Below are positions 11,256-24,471 of a stretch of 64,000 nucleotides of DNA, in pieces. The first letter of the stretch is position 1; each line of letters opens with the position of its first letter. The notes under the pieces were generated by a model, which had not been told where the DNA came from, searched no databases, and saw only the letters and a program-made list of their open reading frames with translations. The stretch lies in NCBI GenBank assembly GCA_963971305.1, contig OZ020305.1:6295001-6359000 (forward strand), given 5' to 3'. Both the position numbers and the translations under genes were made by a program. Origin of the DNA: Arcuatula senhousia (lineage: Eukaryota > Mollusca > Bivalvia > Mytilida > Mytilidae).

Positions 11256-12660
11256 TGTTGTTTCTAGCTTGCTTTATTTTGTTGAAAAGATTTATTGATA
11301 AACCACGTTGAAAACAGTACTGAGAGCTACACATTTCCTTGCTTTATTGAACGGTTTGAATGAGGTCAATATCAATTCTATAATTTCTGTCTTACAAATA
11401 TGGCTCTCAGATGACGCGATAAACATCTAAACTTCTGTTGCGCCGCTGACATACGTAAGAAAATAACTCAAATCAATTCTTGTAATTATATTCATTGCCT
11501 TTTTAAATGATTTCTATTATTGTATACACGTTAATGAATGGTTTATATGCATCAGGAATTATGGTTTTTATAAAACATTCTAGCTTTGATAGCTATACTT
11601 TGATAAAAAAAAAATCTGTCTAAATGGAAATGACTTGGATTAAAATTATTTAATGGGAGGTTTGTCTTTTTTATTAAAATGGTTGGAATTGTACTTCGAA
11701 GTTCATATACTGTCCAAAGTAACAGCTCATTTGACTACCCCTTCCCACCTTTGCAGCCACCTTTTGGCTCTCATATGTGGACATTTTTTAAAAGCAGAAG
11801 CTAAAAATCTTGATTATCTTAACCTTTTTAGAAGTAATCAAAAAAGTTTTCCACGATGAATTTATTTAATCATTTCCATCCTCATATCAATGTGTCTATA
11901 TGGCATGACGCACAACTAGTAGGCGCTTGTAATGTTGTAAAATAAAAAGGGGAGATAACCCATTGACTGGTGTGCAGTAATCAACCTTTATGAGTTATCA
12001 AATTACAACGTATATGTAATATCAATTTACAATAGATTGTATTTAATTGCTAAAATGGATAATGTATTTCTTTAATTAGTTGGTATATATTCTTTTCAGG
12101 GCAACATAAATGTTTAGTAAGTAGCTGGTTATTTTATCGTTTCGTTGTTAAGAAAGGTTTGCAGTTTATAAATAATTGAATATGGGTAATACTTTAAAAG
12201 AATTTATCACAAGAATTATGTGTTAATTTTGAGAAATATTTCGACTAAAAGGTAAATGAAAAAGTGAGTACATGTATTTGTTTTCGAAACTTCTTGAATT
12301 TCTTAAGAAGAATTATTTGCAAGCGCATATAATAGCCCTTGAAAGTTTAAATAGCATTGAAATGTACTTGCTACTTTTAAACAAATCTTAACTCTTTATC
12401 ATTTTCAGTTGAAAGTACATTTGGATAGTGGCACAAAGAATAATTCTTATTGTTCATACTCTTTGGTATTCCGTTGCTTAATTTCTATTTACAGAACTGC
12501 TTTCGGAATGATATTTTGTGTACTTTTACACGTAATTATCATTTTTTTTATCAAATGATCTACTAAGCAGCCAAGGGTAACATATTAAGTAATTTATTTA
12601 GTAGAAACACTTTTTCGCTTGAAATGTAAAATGAAAGTTCAAAAACCTTAAACAAAACTA
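11256..12660. other. AT-rich intergenic stretch, nothing recognisable
   Basis: No exon, RNA gene or repeat family was recognised. The frame at 11653-11859 has no known motif and no clear coding signature. Confidence 0.55.
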
Positions 12661-12667
12661 AAAAAAC

Positions 12668-13095
12668 TGTGAGCAGAAGCTCTTACAAATCAATGCCCCA
12701 CCCCAAAAATCATTATGATCGATATCTAAAATAGGAGGTGCACATCTGCATTAGGTCACAAAGATTGTGTGAAAGTATCATGAAAATTCATTAAGGGGTT
12801 AAGGAGGGGTTGCGGATAGGGGATTGGTACCCCATTACAGTCAAACAGCTAAATCCATGTTTTGCTTATCGAAACCCCAAAATCATTTTGATCAAATTCT
12901 TAAATAGATGGTACGCATCTACATTATGTCACAAAGACTGTGTGAAAGTTTCATGAAAATCCATTAAGGGGTTTATGAGGAGTTACGGATAAGAGATGGG
13001 TACTTTGAGATGTAACGGAAAGACGGACACACGGACACACGAACGAACACCCCTATCACTATATGCCCCCCCTCTCTTCAAGCGGGGGTATAAAA
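12668..13095 (+). mobile_element. Hairpin-headed element with two about 173-bp cores and a GGAC-type tail
   Basis: A small hairpin head, GTGAGCAGAAGCTCTTAC, is followed by two diverged tandem cores whose landmarks (GTCACAAAGA, then TCATGAAAAT and CATTAAGGGG) recur at 12755 and 12928, a spacing of 173 bp. Then come an ACGGACACACGGACACACG microsatellite and a hairpin tail with complementary C- and G-runs ending GGGGTATAAAAA. This head-cores-microsatellite-tail layout recurs elsewhere in the window and resembles the pearl family of bivalves (inference). Confidence 0.65.
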
Positions 13096-14391
13096 AGTGG
13101 TGTATATGTACTTGTTTTAACTTTTGGCGTTAAATATGCACTAAGTTTTGCAATAGGTTCTTTAGATTCACACTCAAATAAACGGTAAAAGCCACATCAA
13201 AGCTAAGAGCTCCCTTTTTAAATGTCATTTCTTTGTTTGTTGGTATTATACCATCACATGCATCAGTCATACATGTGCAAAAGTGCAGAAGTTTGCCAAA
13301 AAGACTTACAGTTTTGGCATATGCATGAGAAAGCTAATTGTTTTAAATAAAGATTTACTTCGTTTTTAAATGGATTAAAGCATTATTGACATGTGTCATT
13401 AAGAAATGATAATTGTATGGAATTATATACTTAATGTCACTTGCTGGCTTAAAGATTATCTACATTAAATAACCAAATTGTTCACAGGCATATATATAAA
13501 AATGCGATGTTAGTTGAGTTTACTTTAAAGTAGGACTTTGCTTGCTTTTAATGGTATAGTTTTTATAATAATTTTGTTAATCTATTATCTTTTTTCGAAT
13601 ATTTTTATTTCGAAGTTTGTTCACTTGTAATGTTTTGTGCTTTGAATGACTATTTCTGTAAAAGGTCTTAAATGAAGGAATGAATATAAGACATCTACAA
13701 GTTTGAAATATTGTTGGAGCGCTCTAGTTTGTAAAATTACTACTCGGGAATCTCCTTACACCTTAAGATATACTCGGTAAACTCGTTGTTATTGATCTTT
13801 CAAACATAACAAAAATAAGACTAGAAGACATTTTTTCAAGACCATTATATATATATATATATATATATTTAGATTTTATTTTATATAAGCACATAACCAA
13901 ACAAATCGACAAAGCTTAGTATGTTATATTAAGCGAGTTAATGCTCACAGCTCACCGACTCTGGCGTCAGCTCTCAGCTCATGTGAAATGAAAGATGCAG
14001 AGTTTTACCAAGTAACAAAAATCGGACAAAGAAATTAAACACGTACCTTTACGCTTCATCTGACAGACAATCACAAACAAACAACGTTACAAACGGGACA
14101 TGAAATCTTCAGTATCAATTTCAAATTATGGGATAAAATGGGGGAACAGCTTGTTAGGTCTAATTTATAACGCATTACTGAGAAGAGCAACATTCTCTGA
14201 TATCTACAAGCAATGACACAGGGCGGCCTTCTCTTCAAACAAATCGGGAGGAATGTAAATGTTATTGATAAGCTAAATAGGTTATATAGCTTGGAGGTAA
14301 CCATCTGTACTGCAATGTTTAGTTCGTTTATTTGTTAATTTGTCTGTTGTTTTATTTTAGAGAAAGTTTGGAAATAGTATGTCGATCAAAA
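13096..14391. other. Intergenic stretch upstream of the receptor gene
   Basis: AT-rich, with an AT dinucleotide run at about 13848-13868. No promoter element could be fixed. A polypyrimidine tract ending TTTTATTTTAG at 14360 resembles a 3' splice site, so the receptor may have a non-coding first exon further left; I could not locate it. Confidence 0.4.
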
Positions 14392-17300
14392 ATGAAATGG
14401 GTTGAGGATTTCGTGTGGATGTATTTATTATTACCACTATTGGCAATTCGATCTGGTATGTATACGAGGATAAAATATAACTTTTCTTCTCTCTTTGAAA
14501 AAAAAATAGAAAGGGAGATCGATATTGTAGAAAAATGAAAACGATTTTTTTCCTCTTGATTATTGGATATCCACATGCACAATTTATGGTATTTTTGTTT
14601 AAGTTATTTATTTATTATGGCTATAAGTTTTAAAAGTGATTCCTTCTCCAGTTTGTTGTCCGCGAGTTTTGTATATCTTCGTAGCCGCCTCATTAATCTC
14701 TACAAGTGAGCGGATCTTTAATGTGCAATTGGTATATATCGGTCTCCTTTTACACCGGGCAACTTTGTTCATTGGGCAAATATGTTGATTTTTGGGGCAA
14801 TACAGATTAAGATTAAAACTTTAAATGTTATTTCATTTTTTTTGGGGGGGGGGGGCTCTGTACTTGAAGACCTGTGCATGTGTAGATAACTTAAAAAAAC
14901 TCTTTTGAATGTTATAGTCAGGCACATTTATTTAAAATAAAAACTACTTTGTGTTCATTGAAAATTGTCCCAAAAATATTTGTGGTTCAGATTTTATAAA
15001 TTTACAGTGTATTAAATACACTACAAAAGTACGTTTCCGTCAACTTTTTAACAACAACAAAAAATGGGGCTCCTGCATGGTTAAAAACCACCTGCGATCT
15101 GACGGTTATTTAGGGGCGACTTCCGACTTTCATTTGGTTAAAAAAAGTTGAAAATTGACAATAATTCATAAAAAAATCTACCTGCGACATTAGTAAGAAA
15201 TCGACCTCAGAAGGCTTTTTTAAGGAACCTTGCGACCTGAGAGGATATCATGCGGGAGCCCCAAAATATAATACACATTTATATTGGCCTAGGATTTTGG
15301 TTCTGAGATATACTTTACTAGACATTTATTCCTAAGCAAGTTAATTAAGTCATGAAAATGCATTTGACAAAATTCAGCTTGAAAAGTGCCCTTTTTATGT
15401 TGGATATAATCACAAGTTTCTTCTTCCTTTTATGTCAGAAAATACAACTTGGAGGTTCACAGATGAACAACGCTTGCTGTCTAAGTTGATGACTGACTAT
15501 AGCAGTGATACCCGTCCAGTATTTAATGCGTCACATCCGGTCATAGTTCGCCTTGGAATTACTCTCACTCAGTTATTCGATGTGGTATGTTTTTATATTA
15601 TTTGCTTGACCATGTAATATATGCTTCAGTATAAGGACTTTTTGCATGGTTTGGGAAAAGTTTAGAGAGGTAACGGTATAATTGAAGCGACAGATGCAAT
15701 AAAGGTTAAAACAAAATGATACAGAAAAGCAAACAAAATAAGGTAATTACATGCCAAAGAAACTGAACACTGTATTGGTACTGACTTAGTTCCCATGGTC
15801 TATCACGCCAAATCTTCGATATATACGAAACATAACGTCGATCAGATAGTCTTAAATACATAGGGTGGGATAATGCCTGGAAGCAACGTAGCTCTTTAAA
15901 GCGAAAATGCTAGCTCAAAGTTCAAAATTTACGATCTATTTAGTATGTTGTTTTAGGTTGGATACACTACACAGCTCTATGCTATGGAGGCCCATTAGTG
16001 CGAAGTAAGCCTAAAACATTTGTTGTTAAACAGGAGTCGGCCACTCACTATCTGGCGGCCGCCCTTTATTGTTAGATTTCTACACACAACTGAATTACTT
16101 AATCGCATTCGCCTAATTTGGTCTGGAAATATTTTTAATACAAAAGTAGAATCAAAATGTTCAAAGCCCTGGAAGGGGGTAAATTGGGGCAAAGCCCCCG
16201 CCCCCTCCCCCCCCCCCCCGTCGAAAACATCCAGAAGCTATCTGTATGCTTCTTATAGATCTGACCATATAAAATAGGTGTCAAAAATGCATTATACCAT
16301 CAACATTGAATTTCAAAATTGCTTAAACTCCAAGGTTCTTCCTACCCTTGGATGGCAATTTAGCATACTGTGATTTTATTGTAATGTCATATAATATTAA
16401 TAAAGTGTTTAACATTTTCATTCTTTTGGGTAGAGCGATAATGAGTCTTCAATAGACGAGACGTGCATCATGTATGCTTAAAGCTTAGTTGTTATTTTGA
16501 TTGGTCACTCCTGAACTTTTTATGTCAATTTTTTTATTACTTGTCATAGAAATGATGGATCAAATGCAGAAAATAAAACTTATAGGTGGATAGGTCCGTG
16601 TGCTTGTTTCCGAGATATATGACGTCAAAAACTGGCGGGAAATTAGACTCCTATAGATTTTTCATAACTTTACCATTGTGATGTTTTTGGCCTATAATCA
16701 AAAATGTCATAAAAAGTAGGGGTCAGTGTGCAAAAAAAAATTGTCAGTAATTAAAGGTAAAGTCTAGAGGAGTTCCGAAATTTGACTGAAATTCTGAACC
16801 ATCCTTAAAAGAATCAAGTTAACTTAATCTTAATATGTTATGTCGGAACTTCTGAAATTTAAATGTACACATACTTACTTTAATTTGTTTCTTTTTTTAA
16901 ACGATTTTTTTTTCTTATTTGATGCTCAAAACTTGTATCCTTATCATGCGTTGACTTGATATAGTAATATGATTTCTTATGATTTACGTTCAGATCATGC
17001 TTCTGCTGAGTATGATAGCACGGTACCGTATTTTACTATTTGGTGTTTCGTGTAATACCCAGATTATATTGCACATGGTCGATATTTTCGGTGCTGGATT
17101 TGGCTTCCCTGTGCGAACGTTTGTGGTACTTTTCTTTCTTCAATGCTTTTAGTTTTTAACCGGCAATGTTTTCATTCAGATGCTTCTTTCTTTCAATGCT
17201 TTTAGTTTTTGACCGGCAATGTTTTCATTCAGATGCAGCTGATGAGAGGTTACTCCTTGAACTAGGAATAAACCATTTTAATACTCGTTTTGGTATTTGT

Positions 17301-20300
17301 ATTTTGAAGTCTTATAAGCGAACTGCCTATTTAACAAAATTTCCAGATTTCGAGCTACCTAGTATTCAATACTCATGTCACACTTCTTATTCAAGGACTA
17401 TATTTCAGGGGTGGTGCGAAAAATGCATTTTTACAATTAAAAATGCAAATTAAGACATGTTTTATAATTTTTTTGATTGGTAGTACAACTCACTCGATGG
17501 TAGAAGAAGAGCCATGTGGAATTTTTCCGTGTGTCCTAAGCAAAAATATTTTTTTAGAAACAATCTTTTTTCTCAGATTATATCAAGTTAAATACTATAG
17601 ATATAAGTTCATTTCGTTTTGTGTGTCTGTTTGTAGGCTTCATCTAGCCAAAAATATCCGTGTTTATTTTGTCGAAAACGCCCATTTTGAACTTTGAGCT
17701 ACCAGTACTTGATTTTTTTTAGCTCCCACTAACGTCGCTTCCTAAAACATTATTAATACAAATTTCCGTTCCCTCCTTGTGATATAGACAGCTTTAGAAA
17801 ACTTTTCAGCATATCTTTTCCACACATTGAACTCGCCTAATCAGGGGCGTTGGTTACGACAAAATTTGTTCCCTAGATTATTAGAGACGTATCTTCGTAC
17901 AATTAATAGATAATTTGGCAATTAAACAACCCCAATAAGTTTATTTTGTTATAAACGTCATGTCGGGGAAAATAGTCAGCAATCAATGATTGAGGCTACT
18001 GGCTCTGCCTCTGCCTTTATCTGATATAGTTACTTTAATCCTAACGAGGTGGTTACTTCTTCATTTAAGTAAATAATCTTTCTTAGATAAAATTGCACTT
18101 TTATCCAGTTTTATTGCAAATTAGTTACCAACACAATCGTTTAATTTACTATTAAAGGCGCACTTATCATGCAAGTAGTAAAATTGTTGATTTAGCTATA
18201 ATGATGGTTGATGGACAATTTTATTGGACAGATTACTTAGACGATTGTATTATCTTTTTGATTCATACATGGTGTTTAACAAATAATCATCGATTACAAT
18301 GAATTTTACCTCAAAAATGAAAGCACAAAAAAATATCCTTAGATTCGTAACTCGTTGCACAAAATCAAAGTACTCAGTACTGTGTGTGATGGGTGACAAC
18401 TGTGTAAGATATTCTTGATTTGGACTCAAAATCCATATTCACCGGCTCAAGTGCCTTTTCCAACAAGCTACACTTATTATCATTCTTGATTTTCAACATT
18501 AATATGCTGCTTTGTCGTATTGATACTTATGTTATCCTTGTTTTTTCTTAAAAGCTTAATGTAATATCTTTTTGTTCCCCGTGCTTTAATATTAAAATAC
18601 CCATTTCGAATCTTCAGATATAGGTCAAATACTTTCATTTTAAAAGATATTCGTTGTATTGCACATCGTCGATATGCCCGGAGGTGGATTCGGCTTTCAT
18701 GTTCGAACGTTAATGGGTTTGAGTTCTTTTTCTTACTTTTGGTTTTCGACCTTTCAATGTTTTAGTTCAAATGCTACTAATGAGGGATTACTAGTAATCC
18801 TTGAAAAATGCATATACAGAATAACAAAATCAACCGTTTTTATGCCGCTTTGGTATTTAGTACCGGTATTCTTATAGCGAATTTCGCTTAATACAACGAA
18901 TTCACCATATAGATAAATGTATAGTTAACCAAAATACAAGTAAGAACGTATGAAATGGCCTTTGTTTAAACAATGGTAAATATAATAGTAGCATGTGCCG
19001 AGTAAAAGAAGGTAAATGATCGATATTTTTTTATTATGTTTTTAAGACTAACACAAACACTTTTTTTTTGTTTTAGGATGAAAGGAATCAGGTTTTAAAC
19101 CTAAATATTTGGCTTGATCAGGTAAGCTATTGCTTTGAAATACAGCCTAATAAAATATGTAAAAATTGGCCCAATGACTTAAGAATTGGCTTGTTTGCAC
19201 ATCATATTTTAGCCTGATCACATAGGCCATAATCTAACATTTGTGTTGATAAATTCCGGCCATACATTATCATTTGACTTAATTAACTTCGACCAAAATT
19301 TATCATTTTACTAGGTCAATTTATGTCATCATGAGCCATCAAGGCTTTATTAAATGTTCATGACATTTTGCTTGACAAATTTTAGGTAATGACTTATTAT
19401 GCTTGATTACCTTTATGCCATGACTTACTGTTTGGCTTGATTGTCTTTAAGCTATGACATATATTTTGCTCTATCACTTAGGCCACGTTTTGACACTTGG
19501 ATTGAGCATTTTTAGGTTTAAAGAAAAATTTAATCACCGAAGTCATGATTGAACAATGGTCTTGATAACATATGCATGCAGTTATATTTTAGCATTTTAG
19601 CTCGATGATTCATTTTACAACTTTATATTTGGCCCAATGACTGAGGCCATGATTTAATAACACTTGACTTCAAAAATTAGCCTTTTAAGGCCGTGATTAA
19701 AATATTTTCATATGATTGTAGATTTTAACTAACTATAGTTCTTGATTTGGTCGTCTTTATAGACATTTTTATGATTACTAGTATTTAGTTCAGGTCATCA
19801 CGGAAGATTTCCCAAATCATCTATGCAGCCTTACTGTTGTCGATTTTTTGAATTTAGTATATTTTTTTTTCCAAAAATAAGTTTTTATTTATCTTTTGTT
19901 AGGAATGGACAGATGCCAAACTGACATGGGATCCAAACGATTACAATGGACTAGAAATAATACGTGTTCCCTGTACAAAACTATGGAGACCTGACATCAT
20001 TTTATACAATAGGTATATTATTAACAAAATCGTGACTTCACTTTATATATATACATAATAAGCATCTTAAATCCGGGGAACAACAACACAACTGGATGTT
20101 ATCAACCGTTATTTGTATTGGAATTAAATTTGGACTTGCAATCATGATACAAAATGGACAACAAGAAGAAATTTTCCAATTACTCAAATACATCTCTTTG
20201 ATCAACAAGGCGTGGCAAGGAGACCCTTAAAAGCGAATCCCAGCTCTCTGTCTGTTACATATTTACCATGACACTCGTACCAAGCTCAATTTTCTCATTA

Positions 20301-21829
20301 TTTTGAACTCTCTTTGATCCTCTTTGCTTCCTCTATTTTTACCCCTTACCATATGAAATTTATAGTATGCTTCCCTGGATATTGTGTCAATGTAACCTTA
20401 CCTGGTATTTTTCGTTCTCCTTTTCAGTGCCAATGACTACACAAATAAGTATATGGAATCTCTTGCCATGGTCAGTTACGACGGAAATGTATTCTGGCCA
20501 CCCATTGTTAAATTCAGAAGCACTTGTCAAATAGACATCACTTATTTCCCGTTCGACGACCAGATTTGTAAATTAAAGATGGGTTCTTGGTTATATGACG
20601 GCTTCCAAGTGGACGTCACCAATCGAACAACGAACATCGACCTGTCGAACTATGTGGAGAACGGAGAGTGGGAATTGATTGACACCAAGGCCGTCCGGAA
20701 CGTGGTCAGATACCCATGTTGTCCGGCTCCGTTTCCAGATGTTACTTTTTACATCCATATTCGACGTCGAACACTGTATTATATTTACAATGTCATACTT
20801 CCGTCCGCAATGTTGTCATCTCTTGCCTTGTTGGGATTTTGGTTGCGTCCAGACAGTGGAGAAAAAATAACTTTGGGATTAACAATTTTGCTTTCTCTTT
20901 CGGTGTTTATGCTTTTAATTGCAGAAAACACTCCAGCTACATCATTTTTCATGCCACTTCTTGGTAGGTTTACTACAAAATTTAATTTATTTACAAAAAA
21001 CAGCCTTTTGCTCCATATGCTTGAGGGAATTGAAACAGCTTTTATTCCGTTTCGTTGATTTCAATTATAAAACACTATCACTATATGCTTAATTTTTTAG
21101 GTAAGAGATAAACTGTGACAGTTTTATATGATATAATATATTAATTATTAATATTTCTATTGGTTAAGCATTAAAACAAAACACTTTGATTCTAAGAAAC
21201 AATGAAAATATCATTTTAACATTATCATTTCTTTCTCATGGTTTTATATTTCAGGTATCTACTTAATATGTGCGATGTCATTCACCTCTGTTTCTGTGAT
21301 ATATTCAGTTATAGTTTCAAATGTTTACATGAAAGGAATATATGATGCCAAGCCACTTCCAAAATCTCTCAAAGTGATAGTTACTATTTTGTCGAAATTG
21401 ATTTGGATGAAACTTTACCACATCACTAAACAACATGTATCATCCAATAACCATCTTGTAGAAACAGTTTACACCGGTGACGGAAGTTTCCGGAAAATGC
21501 CGATGATGAACGGAAATGCACGAGTTTGTGATAGTTTCCTTCTGGTGAAAAACGAAAATGAAATGAAAACATCTGACGCTCAAAATGCGTACAACGCTGC
21601 CCAAGAAAAGACTCAAAGGTTTCAGGATATGGTTTTACAACTTCTGCAGAGCATGCTGGACAGGAAAGAAGAAAAGAGCAAAGAGCAACATCTTCGAGAC
21701 CAATGGCAGGAAGCTGGAATGGTCTTAGACAGATTCATGTTTTGGCTTTGTTTTATCTTAACTGTGAGCGGAACTTTTTACATCTTGGTTTTTATGCCAA
21801 TGAGGAAAGATGTTCACTTGGTGCCTTAA
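14392..21829 (+). CDS. Nicotinic acetylcholine receptor alpha-type subunit, six exons
   Basis: Exons read as 14392-14455, 15439-15584, 19077-19121, 19903-20012, 20428-20963 and 21255-21829; all introns are GT-AG, and the exons join in frame to 491 codons plus TAA. Residues 1-21 form a hydrophobic signal peptide. Ligand-binding residues include loop [10 protein letters not shown] (about 113-121), the Cys-loop C155/C169 with exactly 13 residues between, loop B GSWLYDG, and the vicinal cysteines C219-C220 in loop C (YPCC), which mark an alpha subunit. TM1 lies at about 238-262. TM2 (about 266-290) starts GEK, typical of cation-selective channels; TM3 is at about 302-326 and TM4 at about 461-484, with a fairly short cytoplasmic loop. 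The usual loop C tyrosine after CC is replaced by phenylalanine, and there is an extra Cys at 109. Known role of the family: an acetylcholine-gated cation channel in the plasma membrane. Subtype and pentamer partners cannot be told; molluscs have many such paralogues. The start was chosen for its signal peptide; an in-frame ATG also lies at 14332. Confidence 0.93.
15066..15262. mobile_element. 197-bp terminal-inverted-repeat element with internal sub-repeats (receptor intron 1)
   Basis: It starts GGGGCTCCTGCATG and ends CATGCGGGAGCCCC, an inverted pair with one mismatch. Inside, variants of ACCTGCGACNT recur about five times. AAAAT lies next to both ends, but in an A-rich context, so a target-site duplication is not secure. 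Confidence 0.65.
16300..16490 (+). repeat. Dispersed repeat, family R1, partial copy (receptor intron 2)
   Basis: It shares the landmarks TTTCAAAATTG, AAGGTTCTTCCTACCC and TTTTGGGTAGAGCG, then GAGTCTTNAATAGACGA, with fuller copies at 26845-27195 and 55780-56110. It is degenerate and non-coding. Confidence 0.7.
17068..18810 (+). repeat. Two related intronic repeats, one with a 53-bp tandem duplication
   Basis: 17068-17280 and 18655-18810 share TTGCACATNGTCGATAT, GGCTTNCNTGTNCGAACGTT and GATGAGNGNTTACT landmarks. Within the first, a 53-bp unit containing CAATGCTTTTAGTTTTT is repeated in tandem at about 17131-17238. Both lie in intron 2 of the receptor gene and show only short open frames. Confidence 0.6.
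19160..19760. repeat. Degenerate short-unit repeat field in receptor intron 3
   Basis: Variants of TTGGCTTGAT, TAGGCCATGA and ATGACTTA recur irregularly, every 30-60 bp, across this intron. The units are too diverged to set a period by eye. This reads as an old decayed tandem array. Confidence 0.4.
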
Positions 21830-22089
21830 GTTTTATTACAAAAACTGAACTATTACTTGAAAATCTTATAAATTTTCAACAAATGCATGTCCTTTAAAAA
21901 CTCGCTAAAACTTCGAAGGTCTGGTACCAATGCTTTTCTTAAAGCATACTAAGTATTGTATTTTTCTTTGAAACTTATATGAGTTGGACACAATGAAGTA
22001 AACAAATCAAAAATAAGTGTCAAAAGTAACTTAATTTTTAGGCAGAGTCAGTCCAGAGAACACTAGCAATGCCAAGGAGAAAAGTTCAA

Positions 22090-22600
22090 TTAGACTTCAA
22101 AAAATGTTGAAAGTTCAAAATCGTATGGAACTTTGTTATAATTTTGATTTCTTACATCCATGATGGTTAGCGCTGCTGGTGGAGTTTTAATTCCTCGAGG
22201 TTTGCCCACTACGGCATCACCATTATGTTGAAGGACACACCAAAGCTGTCAAAAGTTTAGATTCTTCTTATACCAGAAAAGTTGATCTTTAGTCATTATT
22301 TTCCTTCCAGTTCGGCAATTTTGATTAATGCTCTTCACATTCATATACATGCAATTTGACCTTGTTAATCCCTGGGTATAGAACACCTCTGATGAGCCTT
22401 GGGTAAACGAAACACGCGCCAGGCGAAGCAATATCTATGGTCTGGAACTTTGTTGTAATTTTTATTTCAAATATCCGTGATGGTTAGCACTGTCGGTGAG
22501 TTTTAATTCCATAAGGTTAGTTTGCTCCGGCATTTATACTTTTGTTTTGAAGAACACATCAAAGCCATAAATTAACCGTTAAAATATCACATTTGACAAA
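22090..22600 (+). repeat. Dispersed repeat family R1, one and a half copies
   Basis: Landmarks GATGGTTAGCGCTGCTGGTG, GAGTTTTAATTCCTCGAGGT and CACCTCTGATGAGCCTTGGG, then ACGAAACACGCGCCAGGCGA, occur in order. The start of the unit then repeats at about 22480 (GATGGTTAGCACTGTCGGTG). It lies just downstream of the receptor gene. Other copies are at 26845-27195, 27980-28125, 29690-30255 (minus), 49130-49215 and 55780-56110 (minus). Confidence 0.8.
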
Positions 22601-22644
22601 ACCGCTTCTTGTCGCTTCTCTTGGTGGTTCTTGTCGGTAAATAG

Positions 22645-23218
22645 CACTGTCGTGTACGTGAGAAGGATCGGTCATTTCAAGATGGCAGACACTTCGTTGG
22701 GACAAATCAGGGGGGTTTCTTTTCAGTTGTATTGTATGAAATCTACAGCACTTTACAAAATCTTATATATCTCCGAAGGAAAGTAATAGAATTGTCTACT
22801 ACATATAAAAGACCGATGGAAAAAAGCATGGATGGATTTTCCATATAAGACTCCCAAAGGTGAGTAAACATCTGAAATGAAAATCGAAGCGGGCATTTCT
22901 CCTGAAATCGGTAATTTTACACAAAACTATAGGCTTTACTTACCGAAACGCAACTCTGGAAGCATTCTTTAATGGGAAGCCACCAATCGTCATTCATGTT
23001 GTACGAATATATGTTGAAAGATGTTCACAATTTAGATTTAAAAGTTTTGTTTATGTCAAGGAGCAGTCCTATGGTAATTTGCATATTAATCTTGAGAAAA
23101 TGTGTTCAGGATCGGACTTCTGTCGAATTTTGGTTCAGGATCGGTCTTCCAATGTAGAAATTTTTTAATACAAGAGATATGTACTAAATAGACAGTGTTT
23201 GGGCTTTATTTATTGTCC
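22645..23218 (+). repeat. Left arm of a 575-bp inverted repeat
   Basis: It reads from CACTGTCGTGTACGTGAG to about TTATTTATTGTC and is the reverse complement of 27236-27812 with few differences. It holds a short frame starting ATGGCAGACACTTCG in a fair initiation context at about 22683, and a consensus-like 5' splice site CCCAAAG|GTGAGTAA near 22858. Either it derives from a captured 5' gene end, or these are chance features of a repeat. Confidence 0.85.
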
Positions 23219-24205
23219 AATAGGAAAAGTAATTGAAATTGAGCCCACTGACGAAGAAAATCAATGATAAGATGCAAATACGGTTCAACTTCTTGCCAAA
23301 AAAAATCAGCCCAGGCACATCTACGAATGGATTGATGAGGGTATTTTTGTTATGCGTGATTGGTTCCTTTGTAGGTTTTCATGAATTGTGATTAAAAGAA
23401 TAAATTTTCCCGTGAACTGTGATATCTTAAATTTGATTTTGATACCGTGACCCAGACACCCATCAGAAATCTACTCTTTCAGATCATTGTTTGATTGATG
23501 AAAAAGTTGAACTGAATCTAGTTGACTCGATCTGTTGATATACATTGAAAACAAAAATTAAAGAATTACAGAAAAGTTATGTATATTCAAATATCGATTA
23601 GAATTTTACCTAACGAATACGACGCATGGTGGGTTCATGTGATACTCCGAACGTCGAAGTCAGCATCAACTTACCGAAGTGGTCAAGGCCTATTCTTGCT
23701 TACAGACAATATTGATATGGTAGTTCCACCTAGTGAGCATGCTTCGGGCGCTGGCTGTGATCTATCTTTTTTTCGAATAAATGACCACTAACAGAAGAAT
23801 ACTAGTAGTTAAAGTTCATTACCACTTACAGACAAGTGCCACATAATTTATTGGTAAATGCACCTAATGATGCTTAGCACAATGCACACTTAAGATGCTG
23901 GCTGTGACCAATATTTTCCGTATAGATTACCGCACTAACAGAAGAATGGCAAAAGTCCACTCCTTTTTATAGCAATCCTGGGTACGATGTAAGCTTTGTA
24001 ATCGATATATTTCCTGTTTCAAAAATATAACTAATAACTTAAAATACATTATTTTGGTCTAAATAGATTATCATCGAATGAAATAACTGTTTGTTTCATG
24101 GCTTTTCTTTCCTTATCTTACTTTGTGTTTTGAAAAAAATATCAGTACTAAGCGCAAGAGTGCCAAGTGAAGTTTATTTCAATCAGAAACTAGGTTTTAA
24201 CATAA
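23219..24205. other. Between the inverted arms: intergenic, with two diverged inverted 146-bp cores
   Basis: 23700-23980 contains two diverged, reverse-oriented copies of the 146-bp core found at 28824-29510 (AATGATGCTTAGCACAATGC and GATGCTGGCTGTGACC are the landmarks). The rest is unremarkable AT-rich sequence. Confidence 0.55.
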
Positions 24206-24471
24206 TAAGGGACGGATCATTTAACTTGAAGGGGGGCCTTGGTTTTTTCTTTTGGTCAGAACAATTTTTTTCCGCGCTTATTTTCGAAGATGTCGCGACA
24301 GAATTTTTTTTCATTATTATCATTATTCTATATGGCAGAAATCCTTCTTCAAAATATTTTCTTCCTACCCTCTGCTGCCAAAATATTTTCTTCATCAAAA
24401 ATAATTTTCAGAATATTTTTTTAGGAAAAAACCAAGCTCCCCCGCCTTCAAATTGAATGGTTGGTCCCTTA
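24206..24471. mobile_element. 266-bp terminal-inverted-repeat element with AAATATTTTCTTC sub-repeats
   Basis: The ends TAAGGGACGGATCATTTAAC and, on the other strand, TAAGGGACCAACCATTCAAT continue as complementary sequence for about 35 bp, including a G-run against a C-run. Inside, AAATATTTTCTTC-like units recur. The end design is like the GGGAGC elements at 36893 and 44901. No clear direct duplication flanks it. Confidence 0.65.

Noticed and set aside
20679..20967. Alternative plus-strand frames inside receptor exon 5
   Set aside because: Shadows of the well-supported receptor frame.
22972..23157. Conserved-looking 61-codon frame present in both inverted arms
   Set aside because: The arms are nearly identical repeats, so shared open frames carry no independent evidence of coding.
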